A stretch of 64,000 bases of DNA from positions 496,001-560,000 of the forward strand of contig NZ_CP101137.1 of the NCBI RefSeq assembly GCF_028473745.1, read 5' to 3'. This stretch comes from Streptomyces sp. M92 (lineage in GTDB: Bacteria > Actinomycetota > Actinomycetes > Streptomycetales > Streptomycetaceae). This document shows, piece after piece, positions 17,979 through 28,100 of this stretch. Numbering within the stretch: position 1 is the stretch's first letter; every line of letters begins with the position of its first letter. Made by a program: the position numbers and the translations under genes. The notes beneath the pieces were generated by a model. That model saw only the letters and a list, made by a program, of their open reading frames with translations, was not told the DNA's origin and made no database searches.

Positions 17979-18212
17979 ATGAACTTCGTCCCCCAGGTCG
18001 AAACAGCTGAGATCGCCGACGCGGACCTGGACCAGGTGTCCGGCGGCACCATCGGTGTCGACGCCGGTGCGGCCGTCATCACCGCCGGTGGTGCGCTCGG
18101 CACCGGTTTCCACGCTGAGGTCGGCCCGTTCTCGGTCACGGCCGGTCTGGGCGCCTCGGCGGCCTTCGGCGGCGCCTCGGCGCAGGGTCACGCGCAGACG
18201 ACCATGCTCTGA
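17979..18212 (+). CDS. Gly/Ala-rich peptide with double-glycine-type leader
   Basis: 77 residues. The first 23 (ending ADADLDQVSGG) look like a double-glycine leader of the kind removed by C39 peptidase/ABC exporters in class II bacteriocins and lanthipeptides. The 54-residue remainder is rich in Gly, Ala, Val and Thr, weakly amphipathic and free of Cys, which argues against a lanthionine product. GAGAGGAAAG stands before the ATG. No modifying enzyme or C39 transporter lies next to it; the neighbours are a broken methyltransferase and a DUF397/XRE pair. A strong bidirectional hairpin follows. Function unknown; bacteriocin-like is a guess. Confidence 0.72.
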   Translation: MNFVPQVETAEIADADLDQVSGGTIGVDAGAAVITAGGALGTGFHAEVGPFSVTAGLGASAAFGGASAQGHAQTTML

Positions 18213-18228
18213 GCCGCGCCTGACGTGA

Positions 18229-18264
18229 GCGTGAGCCCCGGACCGCTGTGTCCGGGGCTCACGC
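18229..18264. terminator. Bidirectional terminator between convergent genes
   Basis: Perfect 15-bp stem (18229-18243 with 18250-18264), 6-nt loop. It lies 17 nt after the peptide gene stop, and its right arm includes the stop codon of the DUF397 gene on the minus strand, so it can serve both. Confidence 0.85.
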
Positions 18265-18468
18265 CTTGCCGGTGCCGCCCACGAACGCCGTCCACGAGGC
18301 CGGGGGCACGGTGAGGCGGGGGCCGTCCGGGCGCTTGGAGTCGCGGATGTGGATGGTGGCGGGGGTTATCGCGACCTCCACGCAGTCGTTGCCGTCTCCG
18401 CTGCTGCTGTAGCTGCTCTTGAACCAGACCAGCGTGGACGCGTCCGGGGTTACGGAAATGCGGGTCAT
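18259..18468 (-). CDS. DUF397 domain protein
   Basis: 69-residue protein with the DUF397 pattern: WFKSSYSSSGDGNDCVEVAI, IHIRDSKRPDGP and a C-terminal PASWTAFV. These small proteins almost always accompany an XRE/DUF5753 regulator in Streptomyces, and one such gene immediately precedes it with a 4-nt overlap (ATGA). Its biochemical role is not settled; some pairs affect development or antibiotic production, and some behave like toxin-antitoxin systems. Confidence 0.93.
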   Translation of the reverse strand: MTRISVTPDASTLVWFKSSYSSSGDGNDCVEVAITPATIHIRDSKRPDGPRLTVPPASWTAFVGGTGKA

Positions 18469-19319
18469 GACTCTCCAAGCATCTGTTCGATGACGGCCCG
18501 CGACTCTCGGGGCGTGAGAGCCTGGGCCCGGATCATGCCATAGCGCAGTTCGAGGATTCTGATCTGCTTCGGATCGGTCACCGGCCGCCCGGCGAAGGCC
18601 CCCTCCGAACGCGCCACCGCGGTGCCGTCGGGGAATTTGAGCACCTCGATCAGGCCACCCGTCCCGACATGCTCCTCGCAGTCGGTCGGCATCACTTGAA
18701 TCGACACGTTCCGCAACTCCCCCAGTTCCAAGAGACGTTCGAGCTGCCGACGCCACACCATTCTGCCGCCGACCGGGCGGTGGAGCGTCGCTTCCTCCTG
18801 GACGAAGCTGAGGGTGGGCGCCGGGGACCGCTCGAAGACCGAGCGGCGAGCCAGCCGCGCGGCCACCATGCGTTCCGTCTCCTCCTCCGTGTGGGCGGGA
18901 AGCCACGCGTCGAACAGAGCGCGCATGTGAGCCTCGGTCTGCAACAGGCCATGGATGTTGTGGGTGCTGTACAACCCGATCTCGACCGCACTGGCCTCCA
19001 GCTTCGCCAGTTCCCGGACCCGTTTCGGATACCGGACCCTGGCAACGTCCTCCCACATCGCCGTCAGCAGGCCACCCGCCCCCAGCACCTCGTCGGCCCG
19101 CTGCAGGTACTCCCGCCGGGGAATCCGTTTCCCGCCCTCCACCTTGTAGACCAGATCCTCCCCGTACCCGACCGCCGTCCCGAACTCGGCCGCCGTCATC
19201 CCCACCGCCTCGCGGCGCAGCTTCAGCTGCCTCCCCACGGTGGTGAGGACAGCCACACCCCACTCGTCGTCCGGGTCGACCTCCCAACCCGGCTCGTCCG
19301 TCTCGCCGTTCACCGACAT
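18465..19319 (-). CDS. XRE-type regulator with DUF5753 domain
   Basis: 284 residues: an N-terminal helix-turn-helix (QLKLRREAVGMTAAEFGTAV, residues about 30-90) and a C-terminal DUF5753 sensor-like domain (HNIHGLLQTEAHMRALF, VQEEATLHRPVGG, IQVMPTD). ATG 19319 has GAGGAGGGG 6 nt upstream; open frame further upstream is not needed. It is translationally coupled to the DUF397 gene. The pair probably regulates itself and perhaps nearby genes such as the double-glycine peptide; the latter is only positional inference. Confidence 0.93.
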   Translation of the reverse strand: MSVNGETDEPGWEVDPDDEWGVAVLTTVGRQLKLRREAVGMTAAEFGTAVGYGEDLVYKVEGGKRIPRREYLQRADEVLGAGGLLTAMWEDVARVRYPKRVRELAKLEASAVEIGLYSTHNIHGLLQTEAHMRALFDAWLPAHTEEETERMVAARLARRSVFERSPAPTLSFVQEEATLHRPVGGRMVWRRQLERLLELGELRNVSIQVMPTDCEEHVGTGGLIEVLKFPDGTAVARSEGAFAGRPVTDPKQIRILELRYGMIRAQALTPRESRAVIEQMLGES

Positions 19320-19481
19320 CCGCACCCCTCCTCGTACGCGCCGTACCGCGACGGGCGACACGGTAGGGCGCCGTACTACGCCCGCGGGCGGGAACGGGGT
19401 CCCGTGCACGCCCACGGGTGACGACCAACAGCGAGGTGAGGACCGGCCCGCGTGGGTGTGCAGCAGGGGGCCGTCGGCCCC

Positions 19482-20705
19482 TCATCGCCGTACCGTCTCC
19501 CCCTCCGGCACGTGCCCCGCGACCACCCGCTCACGCCCGGCGGCCACAGCGGCGGCGCCCCGGTGCCGGTCCACCGCCCACGCCGTGCCCGCGACCGCCA
19601 GGCCGAGCACCGCGAGCCCCGCGCCCGCCGTCGCCGGGGAGGTGACGCCGAAGCCCGCGGCCAGGGCGAGGCCGCCGATCCAGGCGCCGCCGGCGTTGGC
19701 GAGGTTGAAGGCGGCCTGGTTGGCCGAGGAGGCGAGGGAGGGGGCCGCCGACGCCTTCTCCATGACCATCAGCTGGAGGGGGGAACCGGTGATGAAGGCG
19801 GCCATGCCGAGCAGGGCCACCGCGAGGGCCGCCGTCACCGGCGTGCGCATCAGGAGCGGGAAGAGGGCGAGGACGACGACCAGGGAGGCCAGGCCGCCGA
19901 AGAGGGTGCCCCGCAGGGAGTGGTCGGCCAGGCGGCCGCCCAGCAGGTTGCCCGCGGTGGCGCCGACGCCGAACAGGGCGAGGAGCAGCGTGACGCTCGC
20001 GTCGGCGAAGCCGGCGGCGTCCGTGAGCATCGGCGTGACGTAGCTGTACGCGGCGAAGAGCGCGCCGAAGCCCGCGACCGTGGTGCCGAGGGCCAGCCAG
20101 ACGGGGACCGAGCGCAGGGCGGCCAGTTCGCCGCGCAGGCCGGTGGCGGTGGCGGGGGCGTGGTCGCGGGGTATCAGGGCGACCAGCGCCGCTATCGCCG
20201 CGACGCCGATCGCGCTGACGCCGAGGAAGGTCGCCCGCCAGCCGAGCTGCTGGCCCATGGCGGTGGCGGCGGGGACGCCGACGACGTTGGCGACGGTCAG
20301 GCCCAGGAACATCAGGGAGACGGAGCGGGCCTTGCGTTCCGGCGCGACCATGCCGGTGGCGACCACGGCGCCGACGCCGAAGAAGGCGCCGTGCGGCAGG
20401 CCGCTGACGAAGCGGGCGGCGAGGAGGGAGACCTCGCCGGGGGCGACGGCGGACAGGGCGTTGCCGGCCACGAACAGCGCCATCAGGGCGATCAGGACCG
20501 TGCGGCGGGACATCCGCGCCGTCGCCGCCGCGAGCAGCGGGGCGCCGACGACGACGCCGAGCGCGTAGGCCGAGACCAGGTGGCCGGCGCTGGGGATCGA
20601 GATGTCCAGGTCGTCCGCGACGTCGGGCAGCAGGCCCATCATCACGAACTCGGTGGTGCCGATGCCGAAGGCGCCCACGGCGAGGGCGAGCAGGGCCAGG
20701 GGCAT
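19482..20705 (-). CDS. MFS transporter, DHA1 (AraJ-like) drug/sugar efflux family
   Basis: 407 residues, 12 predicted membrane helices. The N-terminal FGIGTTEFVMMGLLPDVA and the loop-2/3 region (ATARMSRRTV) are typical of the AraJ/YdhP branch of DHA1 exporters. The substrate is unknown. A GAAAGGCGAG sequence precedes the ATG by about 8 nt. It is monocistronic on the minus strand, divergent from nothing close; the EEP-family gene upstream has the same direction with a 110-nt gap. Confidence 0.87.
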   Translation of the reverse strand: MPLALLALAVGAFGIGTTEFVMMGLLPDVADDLDISIPSAGHLVSAYALGVVVGAPLLAAATARMSRRTVLIALMALFVAGNALSAVAPGEVSLLAARFVSGLPHGAFFGVGAVVATGMVAPERKARSVSLMFLGLTVANVVGVPAATAMGQQLGWRATFLGVSAIGVAAIAALVALIPRDHAPATATGLRGELAALRSVPVWLALGTTVAGFGALFAAYSYVTPMLTDAAGFADASVTLLLALFGVGATAGNLLGGRLADHSLRGTLFGGLASLVVVLALFPLLMRTPVTAALAVALLGMAAFITGSPLQLMVMEKASAAPSLASSANQAAFNLANAGGAWIGGLALAAGFGVTSPATAGAGLAVLGLAVAGTAWAVDRHRGAAAVAAGRERVVAGHVPEGETVRR

Positions 20706-20815
20706 GAGGGTCTCGCCTTTCGAGAGCTTCGAGCGGAGTGCGTACGGGAGGAGGGACGTCGTTATGTTCCCGTACGGAACAAAGGCTCTCAGGGCGAGTA
20801 TTCCGCCGACGAATC

Positions 20816-21868
20816 TCAGGAGGCGGTTGTGTCGACCTTCACACGCGCGGCGATCGGGAGGTGGTCGCTGCCGGTGGCCGGGAGGGTCCAGCTGGTCGTC
20901 GGTTCGACGCCGCTGACCAGGATCTGGTCGATGCGGGCCATCGGGAACGCCGCCGGCCAGCTGAAGCCGAAGCCGTCGCCGACCGCGCCCTGCGGGGAGC
21001 GCATCTGGGAGGTGATGGCGGTGAGGGCGCGGTCGTTCATGGTGCCGTTGAGGTCGCCGAGCAGGATCTTGCGGTCCAGCTTCTCGTCGGCGATGGCCTC
21101 GCCGAGGGCGTTGGCGCTCTTGTCCCGCTGCCGGGCGGTGAAGCCGGCCTCCAGCTTCACCCGGACGGAGGGCAGGTGGGCGACGTACACCGCGACCGGC
21201 CCGGCGGGCGTGGCGACGGTGGCGCGCATCGCGCGCTTCCAGCCGAGCTGGATGTCGACGGGCTTCACGTCGCTCAGCGGGTACTTGCTCCACAGCCCGA
21301 CCGTGCCGACGACGGCGTGATGCGGGTACTTCGCCTGCAGCGCCTTCTCGTACGTCGGCACCGCGGTCGCCTTCAGCTCCTCCAGGGCCATCACGTCCGC
21401 GCCGGCGGCGGCCACGGCGCGGGCGGTGCCGGCCGGGTCGGCGTTGTCGGCGTTGACGTTGTGCGTGGCCACGGTGAGGTCGCCGCCGGCGCCGGTCTTG
21501 TCGAAGAGGAGGCCGCCGAACAGGTTGAGCCAGACGCTGACCGGCAGCACCAGGGCGATCAGCGCCGTCGCCGACTTGCGGGCCAGCGCGATCACCAGCA
21601 GTACGGGGATCAGCAGGCCGAACCACGGCAGGAAGGTCTCGGTGAGGCTGCCGAGGTTGCCGACGGCGTTCGGGATGTGGGAGTGGGCCGCCATGACGCC
21701 CGCCAGGACGATGGCCACCGCCGCGGTGATCAGCCCCCGGCGCCAGATCCGCCGGTCGCCGCGCCAGCCGGTGACCGCCCGGTCGTACAGGCGCCGAATC
21801 CGGGTCACCCGCGGCTCGGTCCCCGAGCCGCCGTCGTCCGTCTCCGTGATGTACGCCTGCTGCGCCAT
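20816..21868 (-). CDS. Endonuclease/exonuclease/phosphatase-family protein, membrane-anchored
   Basis: 350 residues: three membrane helices near residues 45-125, then an EEP domain facing outward with the family metal and catalytic residues (THNVNADN, ALEELK, HLPSVRVK, ILLGDLNGTMND, GSDHLPI). EEP proteins hydrolyse phosphodiesters or phosphomonoesters in nucleic acids or lipids. The membrane anchor suggests an extracellular phosphodiesterase for DNA or phospholipid; the substrate cannot be decided. GAGGCG precedes the ATG. Confidence 0.87.
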   Translation of the reverse strand: MAQQAYITETDDGGSGTEPRVTRIRRLYDRAVTGWRGDRRIWRRGLITAAVAIVLAGVMAAHSHIPNAVGNLGSLTETFLPWFGLLIPVLLVIALARKSATALIALVLPVSVWLNLFGGLLFDKTGAGGDLTVATHNVNADNADPAGTARAVAAAGADVMALEELKATAVPTYEKALQAKYPHHAVVGTVGLWSKYPLSDVKPVDIQLGWKRAMRATVATPAGPVAVYVAHLPSVRVKLEAGFTARQRDKSANALGEAIADEKLDRKILLGDLNGTMNDRALTAITSQMRSPQGAVGDGFGFSWPAAFPMARIDQILVSGVEPTTSWTLPATGSDHLPIAARVKVDTTAS

Positions 21869-22183
21869 ACCGTCGCCTCACTGCCTGCCGTGCACACCGT
21901 CGCCCCCCGTGACTCAGCACCCTAGGGGATGATCGGTTCCGTTCCTGCCGTCCCTCGACGGCCGTACGGGCACGAGGACGTGCGGGGCGGCGTCCGGAGT
22001 TCCGAACGCCGCCGCCGTGGGTGGCTCTGTGACAGAACGAGCACATTCGCCCCGCGCGGCACGAGGGGCGCTCAGGGCCCGTGGCGGGGGTCCACTAGCC
22101 GCCGGGGCGCGGGAAGTGCCACCATGGAAGGGATCCGGGGACGCCGTGAGGGCGCCTCGAGATGACATGAAGGAGCCGTTGCC
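21869..22183. other. Divergent intergenic region before panB
   Basis: 315 nt without a convincing gene. It holds a stem-loop at 21986-22013 (8-bp outer stem, one mismatch, 3-bp inner stem, 4-nt loop) on the panB side, which may be a leader hairpin or a terminator for antisense transcription. Confidence 0.4.
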
Positions 22184-23059
22184 ATGACGCAGCTTTCGGC
22201 TGCCCAGACGCCACAGAGCCGGCCCGCCGACGGGAACAAGGCGCTGTACGGGGGCAAGAGCAACCGTCGTATCACCGTCCGGGACATCGCCGCCGCCAAG
22301 GAGCGCGGCGAGAAGTGGCCCATGCTCACCGCCTACGACGCGATGACCGCGTCCGTCTTCGACGAGGCCGGCATCCCGGTCATGCTCGTCGGGGACTCCG
22401 CGGGCAACTGCCACCTCGGCTACGACACCACCGTGCCGGTCACCCTCGACGAGATGACCATGCTGTCCGCCGCGGTCGTACGGGGCACCTCGCGCGCCCT
22501 GATCGTCGGCGACCTGCCCTTCGGCTCCTACCAGGAGGGACCGGTGCAGGCGCTGCGCTCGGCGACCCGGCTGGTGAAGGAGGCGGGCGTCGGCGCCGTG
22601 AAGCTGGAGGGCGGTGAGCGGTCGCACGAACAGATCCGGCTGCTGGTCGAGTCCGGCATCCCGGTGATGGCGCACATCGGCCTCACCCCGCAGTCCGTCA
22701 ACGCCATGGGCTACCGGGTGCAGGGCCGGGGCGAGGAGGCGGCCCAGCAGCTGCTGCGCGACGCCAAGGCCGTGCAGGACGCGGGCGCCTTCGCGGTCGT
22801 CCTGGAGCTGGTGCCGGCCGAGCTGGCCGCCGAGGTGACGCGGTCGCTGCACATCCCGACGGTCGGCATCGGGGCCGGGCCCGGCACGGACGCCCAGGTG
22901 CTGGTGTGGACCGACATGCTGGGGCTGACCGGCGGCCGGGTGCCGAAGTTCGTGAAGAAGTACGCCGACCTGCGCCAGGTCATCGGCGACGCGGCGAAGT
23001 CCTTCGCCGAGGACGTCGTCGGCGGAACGTTCCCGCAGGAGGAGCACTCCGTCCACTGA
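22184..23059 (+). CDS. panB: 3-methyl-2-oxobutanoate hydroxymethyltransferase
   Basis: First committed step of pantothenate/coenzyme A synthesis: ketopantoate from 2-oxoisovalerate and methylene-tetrahydrofolate. 291 residues, a TIM-barrel with the family blocks [51 protein letters not shown] and [21 protein letters not shown] lies 9 nt before the ATG. It is monocistronic, followed by a small GC hairpin around 23122-23136. The N-terminal 40 residues are an extension common in actinomycetes. Confidence 0.96.
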   Translation: MTQLSAAQTPQSRPADGNKALYGGKSNRRITVRDIAAAKERGEKWPMLTAYDAMTASVFDEAGIPVMLVGDSAGNCHLGYDTTVPVTLDEMTMLSAAVVRGTSRALIVGDLPFGSYQEGPVQALRSATRLVKEAGVGAVKLEGGERSHEQIRLLVESGIPVMAHIGLTPQSVNAMGYRVQGRGEEAAQQLLRDAKAVQDAGAFAVVLELVPAELAAEVTRSLHIPTVGIGAGPGTDAQVLVWTDMLGLTGGRVPKFVKKYADLRQVIGDAAKSFAEDVVGGTFPQEEHSVH

Positions 23060-23218
23060 GCCGTCCGCCCCTGACCGGGCCACACGGCCACTGAGCCATC
23101 GCGGCACCAACACCGGCCCCGGGGGGCTTCGCCCCGCCTTCTTGCGCCTAAACCGGCGCCGCTCTCGCGGAGCTGGTTGCTCGCCGTCGTGGTGCCTCAA
23201 TTGATGGTTGCGGTGCTC

Positions 23219-23258
23219 GTCGGTGGTTTGTCGGTGGGCTGTCGGCGATATGTCGGCA
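23219..23258 (+). promoter_or_regulatory. Four heptamer direct repeats at 11-bp spacing (SARP-type site)
   Basis: GTCGGTG at 23219, GTCGGTG at 23230, GTCGGCG at 23241 and GTCGGCA at 23252 repeat at exactly 11 bp. SARP regulators bind heptamer direct repeats with 11-bp periodicity ending about 8 bp before the -10 box. Here 8 bp after the last repeat is CATCGT (23267-23272), and the ABC gene ATG follows at 23280. A SARP-family gene lies 1.9 kb downstream. The repeats are seen directly; the regulator is inferred. Confidence 0.65.
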
Positions 23259-23279
23259 GCCCCTGACATCGTCTGGGAC

Positions 23280-24314
23280 ATGAAGCGAATCGATGGCAAC
23301 CCCCCGACCGTCGCGGGCAGCGCGGTCACCGTGCGGGGGCTGGTCAAGCACTACGGCGAGACCAAGGCACTGGACGGCGTCGACCTCGATGTGCGCGAGG
23401 GCACCGTGATGGGTGTGCTCGGGCCGAACGGGGCCGGCAAGACCACCCTCGTCCGCATCCTGTCCACCCTCATCACGCCCGACTCCGGCCAGGCGCACGT
23501 CGCCGGTTACGACGTCGTACGGCAGCCCCGGCAGCTGCGGCGGGCGATAGGGCTCACCGGGCAGTACGCGTCCGTGGACGAGAAGCTCCCCGGCTGGGAG
23601 AACCTGTACATGATCGGGCGCCTGCTCGACCTGTCCCGCAAGGACGCCCGCCGGCGGGCCGACGAGCTGCTGGAGCGGTTCTCGCTCACCGAGGCCGCCA
23701 AGCGGCCCGCGTCCACCTACTCCGGCGGCATGCGGCGCCGCCTCGACCTGGCCGCCTCCATGATCGGGCACCCGGCGGTGCTGTACCTGGACGAGCCGAC
23801 CACCGGACTGGACCCGCGCACCCGCAACGAGGTGTGGGACGAGGTCAAGCGCATGGTCGGCGACGGCGTCACCGTGCTGCTCACCACGCAGTACATGGAG
23901 GAGGCCGAGCAGCTCGCCTCCGAGCTGACCGTCGTGGACCGGGGCAAGGTCATCGCGAACGGCGGCATCGAGGACCTGAAGGCCAAGGTCGGCGGCCGCA
24001 CCCTGCGCGTCCGCCCGGCCGACCCGCTCCAGCTGCGCCCGCTCGCCTCCCACCTGGACGAGCTGGGCATCACGGGGCTCGCCAGCTCCACCGTGGACGC
24101 GGAGCGCGGTGCCGTCCTGGTGCCGGTCCTCAGCGACGAGCAGCTGACCGCGGTGGTCGGCGCGGTCACCGCGCGCGGGATCACCGTCTCCTCCGTCACC
24201 ACCGAACTGCCCAGCCTGGACGAGGTCTTCCTGTCCCTCACCGGCCACCGCGCCAGTGCCCCGCAGGACCCCGCGCCCAGCACCGAAGACGCCCGCGAGG
24301 AGGTCGCCGTATGA
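23280..24314 (+). CDS. ABC exporter ATP-binding subunit (DrrA family)
   Basis: 344 residues with Walker A (GPNGAGKTTLVRIL, about residue 45), signature YSGGMRRRLDLA, Walker B (AVLYLDEPTTGLDP) and the H-loop TQYMEEAEQ. The C-terminal extension ending VTTELPSLDEVFLSLTG is typical of daunorubicin-resistance-type DrrA. It probably powers drug or natural-product export with the next gene, to which it is coupled (ATGA overlap). The ATG at 23280 lacks an SD and lies where a leaderless start from the 11-bp-repeat promoter would fall; an ATG at 23250 is inside the repeats. Confidence 0.93.
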   Translation: MKRIDGNPPTVAGSAVTVRGLVKHYGETKALDGVDLDVREGTVMGVLGPNGAGKTTLVRILSTLITPDSGQAHVAGYDVVRQPRQLRRAIGLTGQYASVDEKLPGWENLYMIGRLLDLSRKDARRRADELLERFSLTEAAKRPASTYSGGMRRRLDLAASMIGHPAVLYLDEPTTGLDPRTRNEVWDEVKRMVGDGVTVLLTTQYMEEAEQLASELTVVDRGKVIANGGIEDLKAKVGGRTLRVRPADPLQLRPLASHLDELGITGLASSTVDAERGAVLVPVLSDEQLTAVVGAVTARGITVSSVTTELPSLDEVFLSLTGHRASAPQDPAPSTEDAREEVAV

Positions 24315-25141
24315 GCGCCGCCACTGTCACCCCCACCCCCGCCCCCACTCAGGCTCCCGACGCCCGGATCTCGCTGCGCGGGCACGTGCGGCACACCGGG
24401 GCCCTGGTCCGCCGCAACCTGCTGTGGATCCGGCAGGACCCGGAGTCGATGTTCGACGCGCTGCTGATGCCGGTCGTCTTCACCCTGCTGTTCGTGTACG
24501 TCTTCGGCGGCTCGATCGGACAGGCCCTGGGCGGCGGCCAGGACGGCTATGTGCAGTACGTGATCCCCGGCATGATCGCGATGATGAGCATGACGCTCTC
24601 CCAGGGCGTCGGCACCGGCTTCAGCCAGGACTTCAACTCCGGCGTCATGGACCGCTTCCGGTCGCTGCCGATCGGGCGCGGCTCGGTGCTCTTCGCGAAG
24701 ATCGCCGTGGAGATGCTGCGGATGCTGTTCGCGACGGCGGTGCTGATGGTCGTCGCCGTCCTGGTCGGCTTCGACATCGAGAACTGGGCCGGTCTGTTCG
24801 CGGCAGTGGGCCTGTCGGCGGTGTTCGCCTCGTCGATCATGTGGGTGTTCATCACCCTGGGCGTGGTCCTGAAGAACGCCCAGTCCGTGCAGGCCATGGG
24901 CTTCCTGGTGCTGTTCCCGCTGCAGTTCGGCTCGTCGATCTTCGCGCCGACGAAGTCGATGCCGGGCTGGCTGCAGGCCTTCACCGACTACAACCCGCTG
25001 TCCACGCTCGCCGACGCGGCGCGCGGTCTGATGGTGGGCGGCCCGGTCGCGCACGACCTGTGGATCACGCTGGGCTGGTCGGTGGCGATCACGGCGGTGA
25101 TGGCGCCGGTCGCGATCCACAAGTTCCGTACGAAGACGTGA
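24311..25141 (+). CDS. ABC-2 type exporter permease (DrrB family)
   Basis: 276 residues, six membrane helices, ABC-2 fold: LLWIRQDPESMFDALLMPVV at the N-terminus, YVIPGMIAMMS, FRSLPIGRGSVLFAK, and the C-terminal NPLSTLADAARGLMVGG typical of DrrB. It forms the membrane half of the exporter with the preceding ATPase. The start overlaps the ATPase stop by 4 nt. It converges on the AfsR-like regulator gene, whose stop is 28 nt away. The exported compound is unknown. Confidence 0.92.
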   Translation: MSAATVTPTPAPTQAPDARISLRGHVRHTGALVRRNLLWIRQDPESMFDALLMPVVFTLLFVYVFGGSIGQALGGGQDGYVQYVIPGMIAMMSMTLSQGVGTGFSQDFNSGVMDRFRSLPIGRGSVLFAKIAVEMLRMLFATAVLMVVAVLVGFDIENWAGLFAAVGLSAVFASSIMWVFITLGVVLKNAQSVQAMGFLVLFPLQFGSSIFAPTKSMPGWLQAFTDYNPLSTLADAARGLMVGGPVAHDLWITLGWSVAITAVMAPVAIHKFRTKT

Positions 25142-25168
25142 GCCGTCCGCAGTGACGTGGGGTCCGGG

Positions 25169-28100
25169 TCAGACGAGGGCGACGGCCTCCAACGGGGAGA
25201 GGGCGGCGCCCTCCGCGTACGCGGCCTCGTACGCCTCGGCGTCGAGCACCTCGCGTACCCGCGCGGTGGCCCGGACGCGCGCGTCCCGCTCCAGGCCCAT
25301 CGAGACGTGCTCCGGCGGCAGCATCGCCTCGGCGGCGCCGATGCAGCGGGCGGCGTCGGCGGCCCGGCGGCCGCCGTCCACGCGGGCCAGCGCCATCGCG
25401 GCGATGGTCAGGTACCCGGAGCGCATGTGCGGGGCGACGGCCGAGGACAGCGGGTCCTCGGCCTTCTCCAGCGCCTTGCGGACCTTTCCCAGGCACTCCT
25501 CGTGCCGGTCGTCCAGTGTGGCGATCCACGCCTCGGCGGCGAGGATGAAGGCGTCGAAGACGATGAAGTGGGAGATGGCGAAGTCCTCGCGCAGCAGCCG
25601 CAGCTGCACCCGTGCCTCGGCGGTCCGGCCGGTCATGCCGAGCCAGCCGGCGAGGAAGAGCCGGGCGGACGGCATGGCGCCGCTGTGCCCGGCCCCGTCG
25701 GCGCGGTCGATCACGGCGTACAGGATGCGCTCGCCCTCCTCGTCCTCGCCCGCCTCCAGCAGCACGCTGCCGAGGCGGGCCTCCAGGACGTCCACCTGGG
25801 CGTGCGCGCCGAGCCGTTCGGCGTGCCGCGCGGCCTCGCGGTAGTCGGCGGCGGCGAGCCGGAACTCGCCCTTGCGCTCCCGGGCCTCGGCACGGGCGGC
25901 CAGCGCCTCGGCGGTGCCCCAGGCGTCGCCGAGGCGGCGGTAGATCTCCAGTGCCTCGTCGGCGTCGCCGGCCGCGTCGCCGGCCCACTCGGTGCGGTTG
26001 GCGAGGAAGTTGGCGCGCATCTGGAGGCTGCCGGCCAGCGCCCAGTCGTAACCCGGCGTCTCGCGGCAGGTGCGCACGGCGGCGTCCATGATCACGCGCA
26101 GGCGCTCCATGTCGCCGGAGAGCATCACGGCGAAGAACCAGAGCAGGCCGGGCGGGGTGCAGGTCTGGGGCATGCCGGGTTCGTACGTCTCGGAGATGAC
26201 GCGCAGTTTCCGCCTGGCCGCCGGGTTCTGCCAGGCGTCCAGCTCGGTGTCCATGCAGGCGAGGTGGGCGAGGTGGACACCGCGCCGGGCCTCGGCGAGG
26301 ACTTCGCCGGTCATCGGGGGCGGGGCGGCCGTGCACCGCTCCCACACCGGCTCGGCGGGGCGCACCGGTTCGGCGAACGGGTCCGGGCCGAGGGTCATGA
26401 TCTCGCTGAACCAGTCCCGGGCCTCGACCCGCAGGTCGCGCATCTGCCAGTACCAGACCAGCGACAGGGCCAGGCTCAGCGCCTCCTGCTCGTCGCGCTC
26501 GGCGATGGCGTGGCGCAGGGCGGTGCGCAGGTTCTCGTACTCGCGCTCCAGCCGCTCGATGGCGGTGAGCTGCTCGGGGCCGCGCAGCAACGGGTCGGTG
26601 GTGCGGGCGAGTTCGCGGTAGTACGTCAGGTGCGCGCGCTCGGCGGCGGCCCGGCCGCCGGTCTCGTCGAGGCGTTCGGCGGCGTACTCGGCGACGGTCT
26701 CCAGGAGCCGGTAGCGCATGCCGTCGCTCCCGGCCGGCGCGGCCACCACCAGGGACTTGTCGACGAGGGAGCCCAGCGCTTCCAGGGCGGCGGGACCGCA
26801 GACGGCCTCGGCGGCGGCCAGGTCGCAGCCGCCGGCGAAGACGGACAGGCGGCGCAGCACGTCCCGCTCCTCGTCGTCCAGCAGCTCCCAGGACCAGTCG
26901 ACGACGGCGCGCAGGGTCTGCTGGCGGGGCAGGACGGTGCGGCTGCCGGAGGTGAGCAGGCGGAAGCGGTCGTCGAGGCGGTCGGCGATCTGGCGGGGGG
27001 TCAGCATCCGCAGCCGGGCGGCGGCCAGTTCGATGGCCAGCGGCAGGCCGTCGAGGCGGCGGCAGATCTCGGCGCAGGCGTGCGCGGTCTCCTCGTCGGC
27101 GTCGGGGCGGAAGCCGGGGCGGGCGGCGGCTCCCCGGTCGGCGAGCAGGCGCAGCGCGGCCGGTTCGGGCAGCGGCTCCACCGGGCGCAGCAGCTCGCCG
27201 GGTACGCCGAGGGGTTCGCGGCTGGTGGCGAGGACGGTGAGGTTCGGGCAGCGGGAGAGCAGGTCCTCGGCGAGGCGGGCGGCGGCGTCGACGACGTGCT
27301 CGCAGTTGTCCAGGACGATCAGCATGCGGCGCCGGCCGCAGTGCTCGACGAGGCGCTCGACGGCGGTGGCCTGCCGGTCGGAGGCGGCGACGGCCCGCAT
27401 CTCCTCGGCGCCGGCGCCGTACAGCACGGTCTCGCGGGCGCCCAGCGCGGTCAGCACGGCCTCCGGCACGGCGCCGGGGTCGTCGACGGGGGCGAGCTCG
27501 GCCAGCCAGGCCCCGTCCCGCGCCGGCTCCCCGGCCCCCTCGGCGGCCTCCTGCGACAGCCGGGTCTTGCCGGCACCGCCCGGCCCGAGGAGGGTGACCA
27601 GCCGCGTGGTCGCCAGGTCGGCGCGCAGGACGTCCAGGTCGGAGTCCCGGCCGACGAAGGAGGTGAGCCGGGCGCGGAGGTTGCCGCGGGGGCGGGAGGC
27701 GGACGCTCCGTCGGACCCACCGGTGCCGACGGGGGCCGCCGGGGCGGTATTCGCGGTGGAGTGGGCGGGCGCCGCCGGTGCGGGGTGTCCGGCGGGGGCG
27801 GTGGAGCCGGCGTACGCCGCCGGTGCGGAGGACGCCGTGGAGTCGCCGGACGCCGCCGGGTGGGCCACTGCGGCAGCGTCCCCAGGGCGGACCGGTGCCC
27901 CCGGAGCGGGACGCGCGGGCGGGTCGGCGGGTCCGGCGGGGTGGGTGGGTGCCCCGGGGGGGGCGGGCGCGGCCGGCGCACCCGGGCGTTCGGCGGACGT
28001 GGCGGGCCCGGCGGCCGGCGCGCCCGGCCGCCTCGCGGACGACGGGTCGAACGCCCCCGGATCGAGCAACCGCGCGTGCAGCGCCCGCAGCTCGGGCCCC

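Noticed and set aside
17979-18212. Calling the double-glycine peptide a lanthipeptide
   Set aside because: The core has no Cys, and no LanM/LanB/C39 gene lies nearby.
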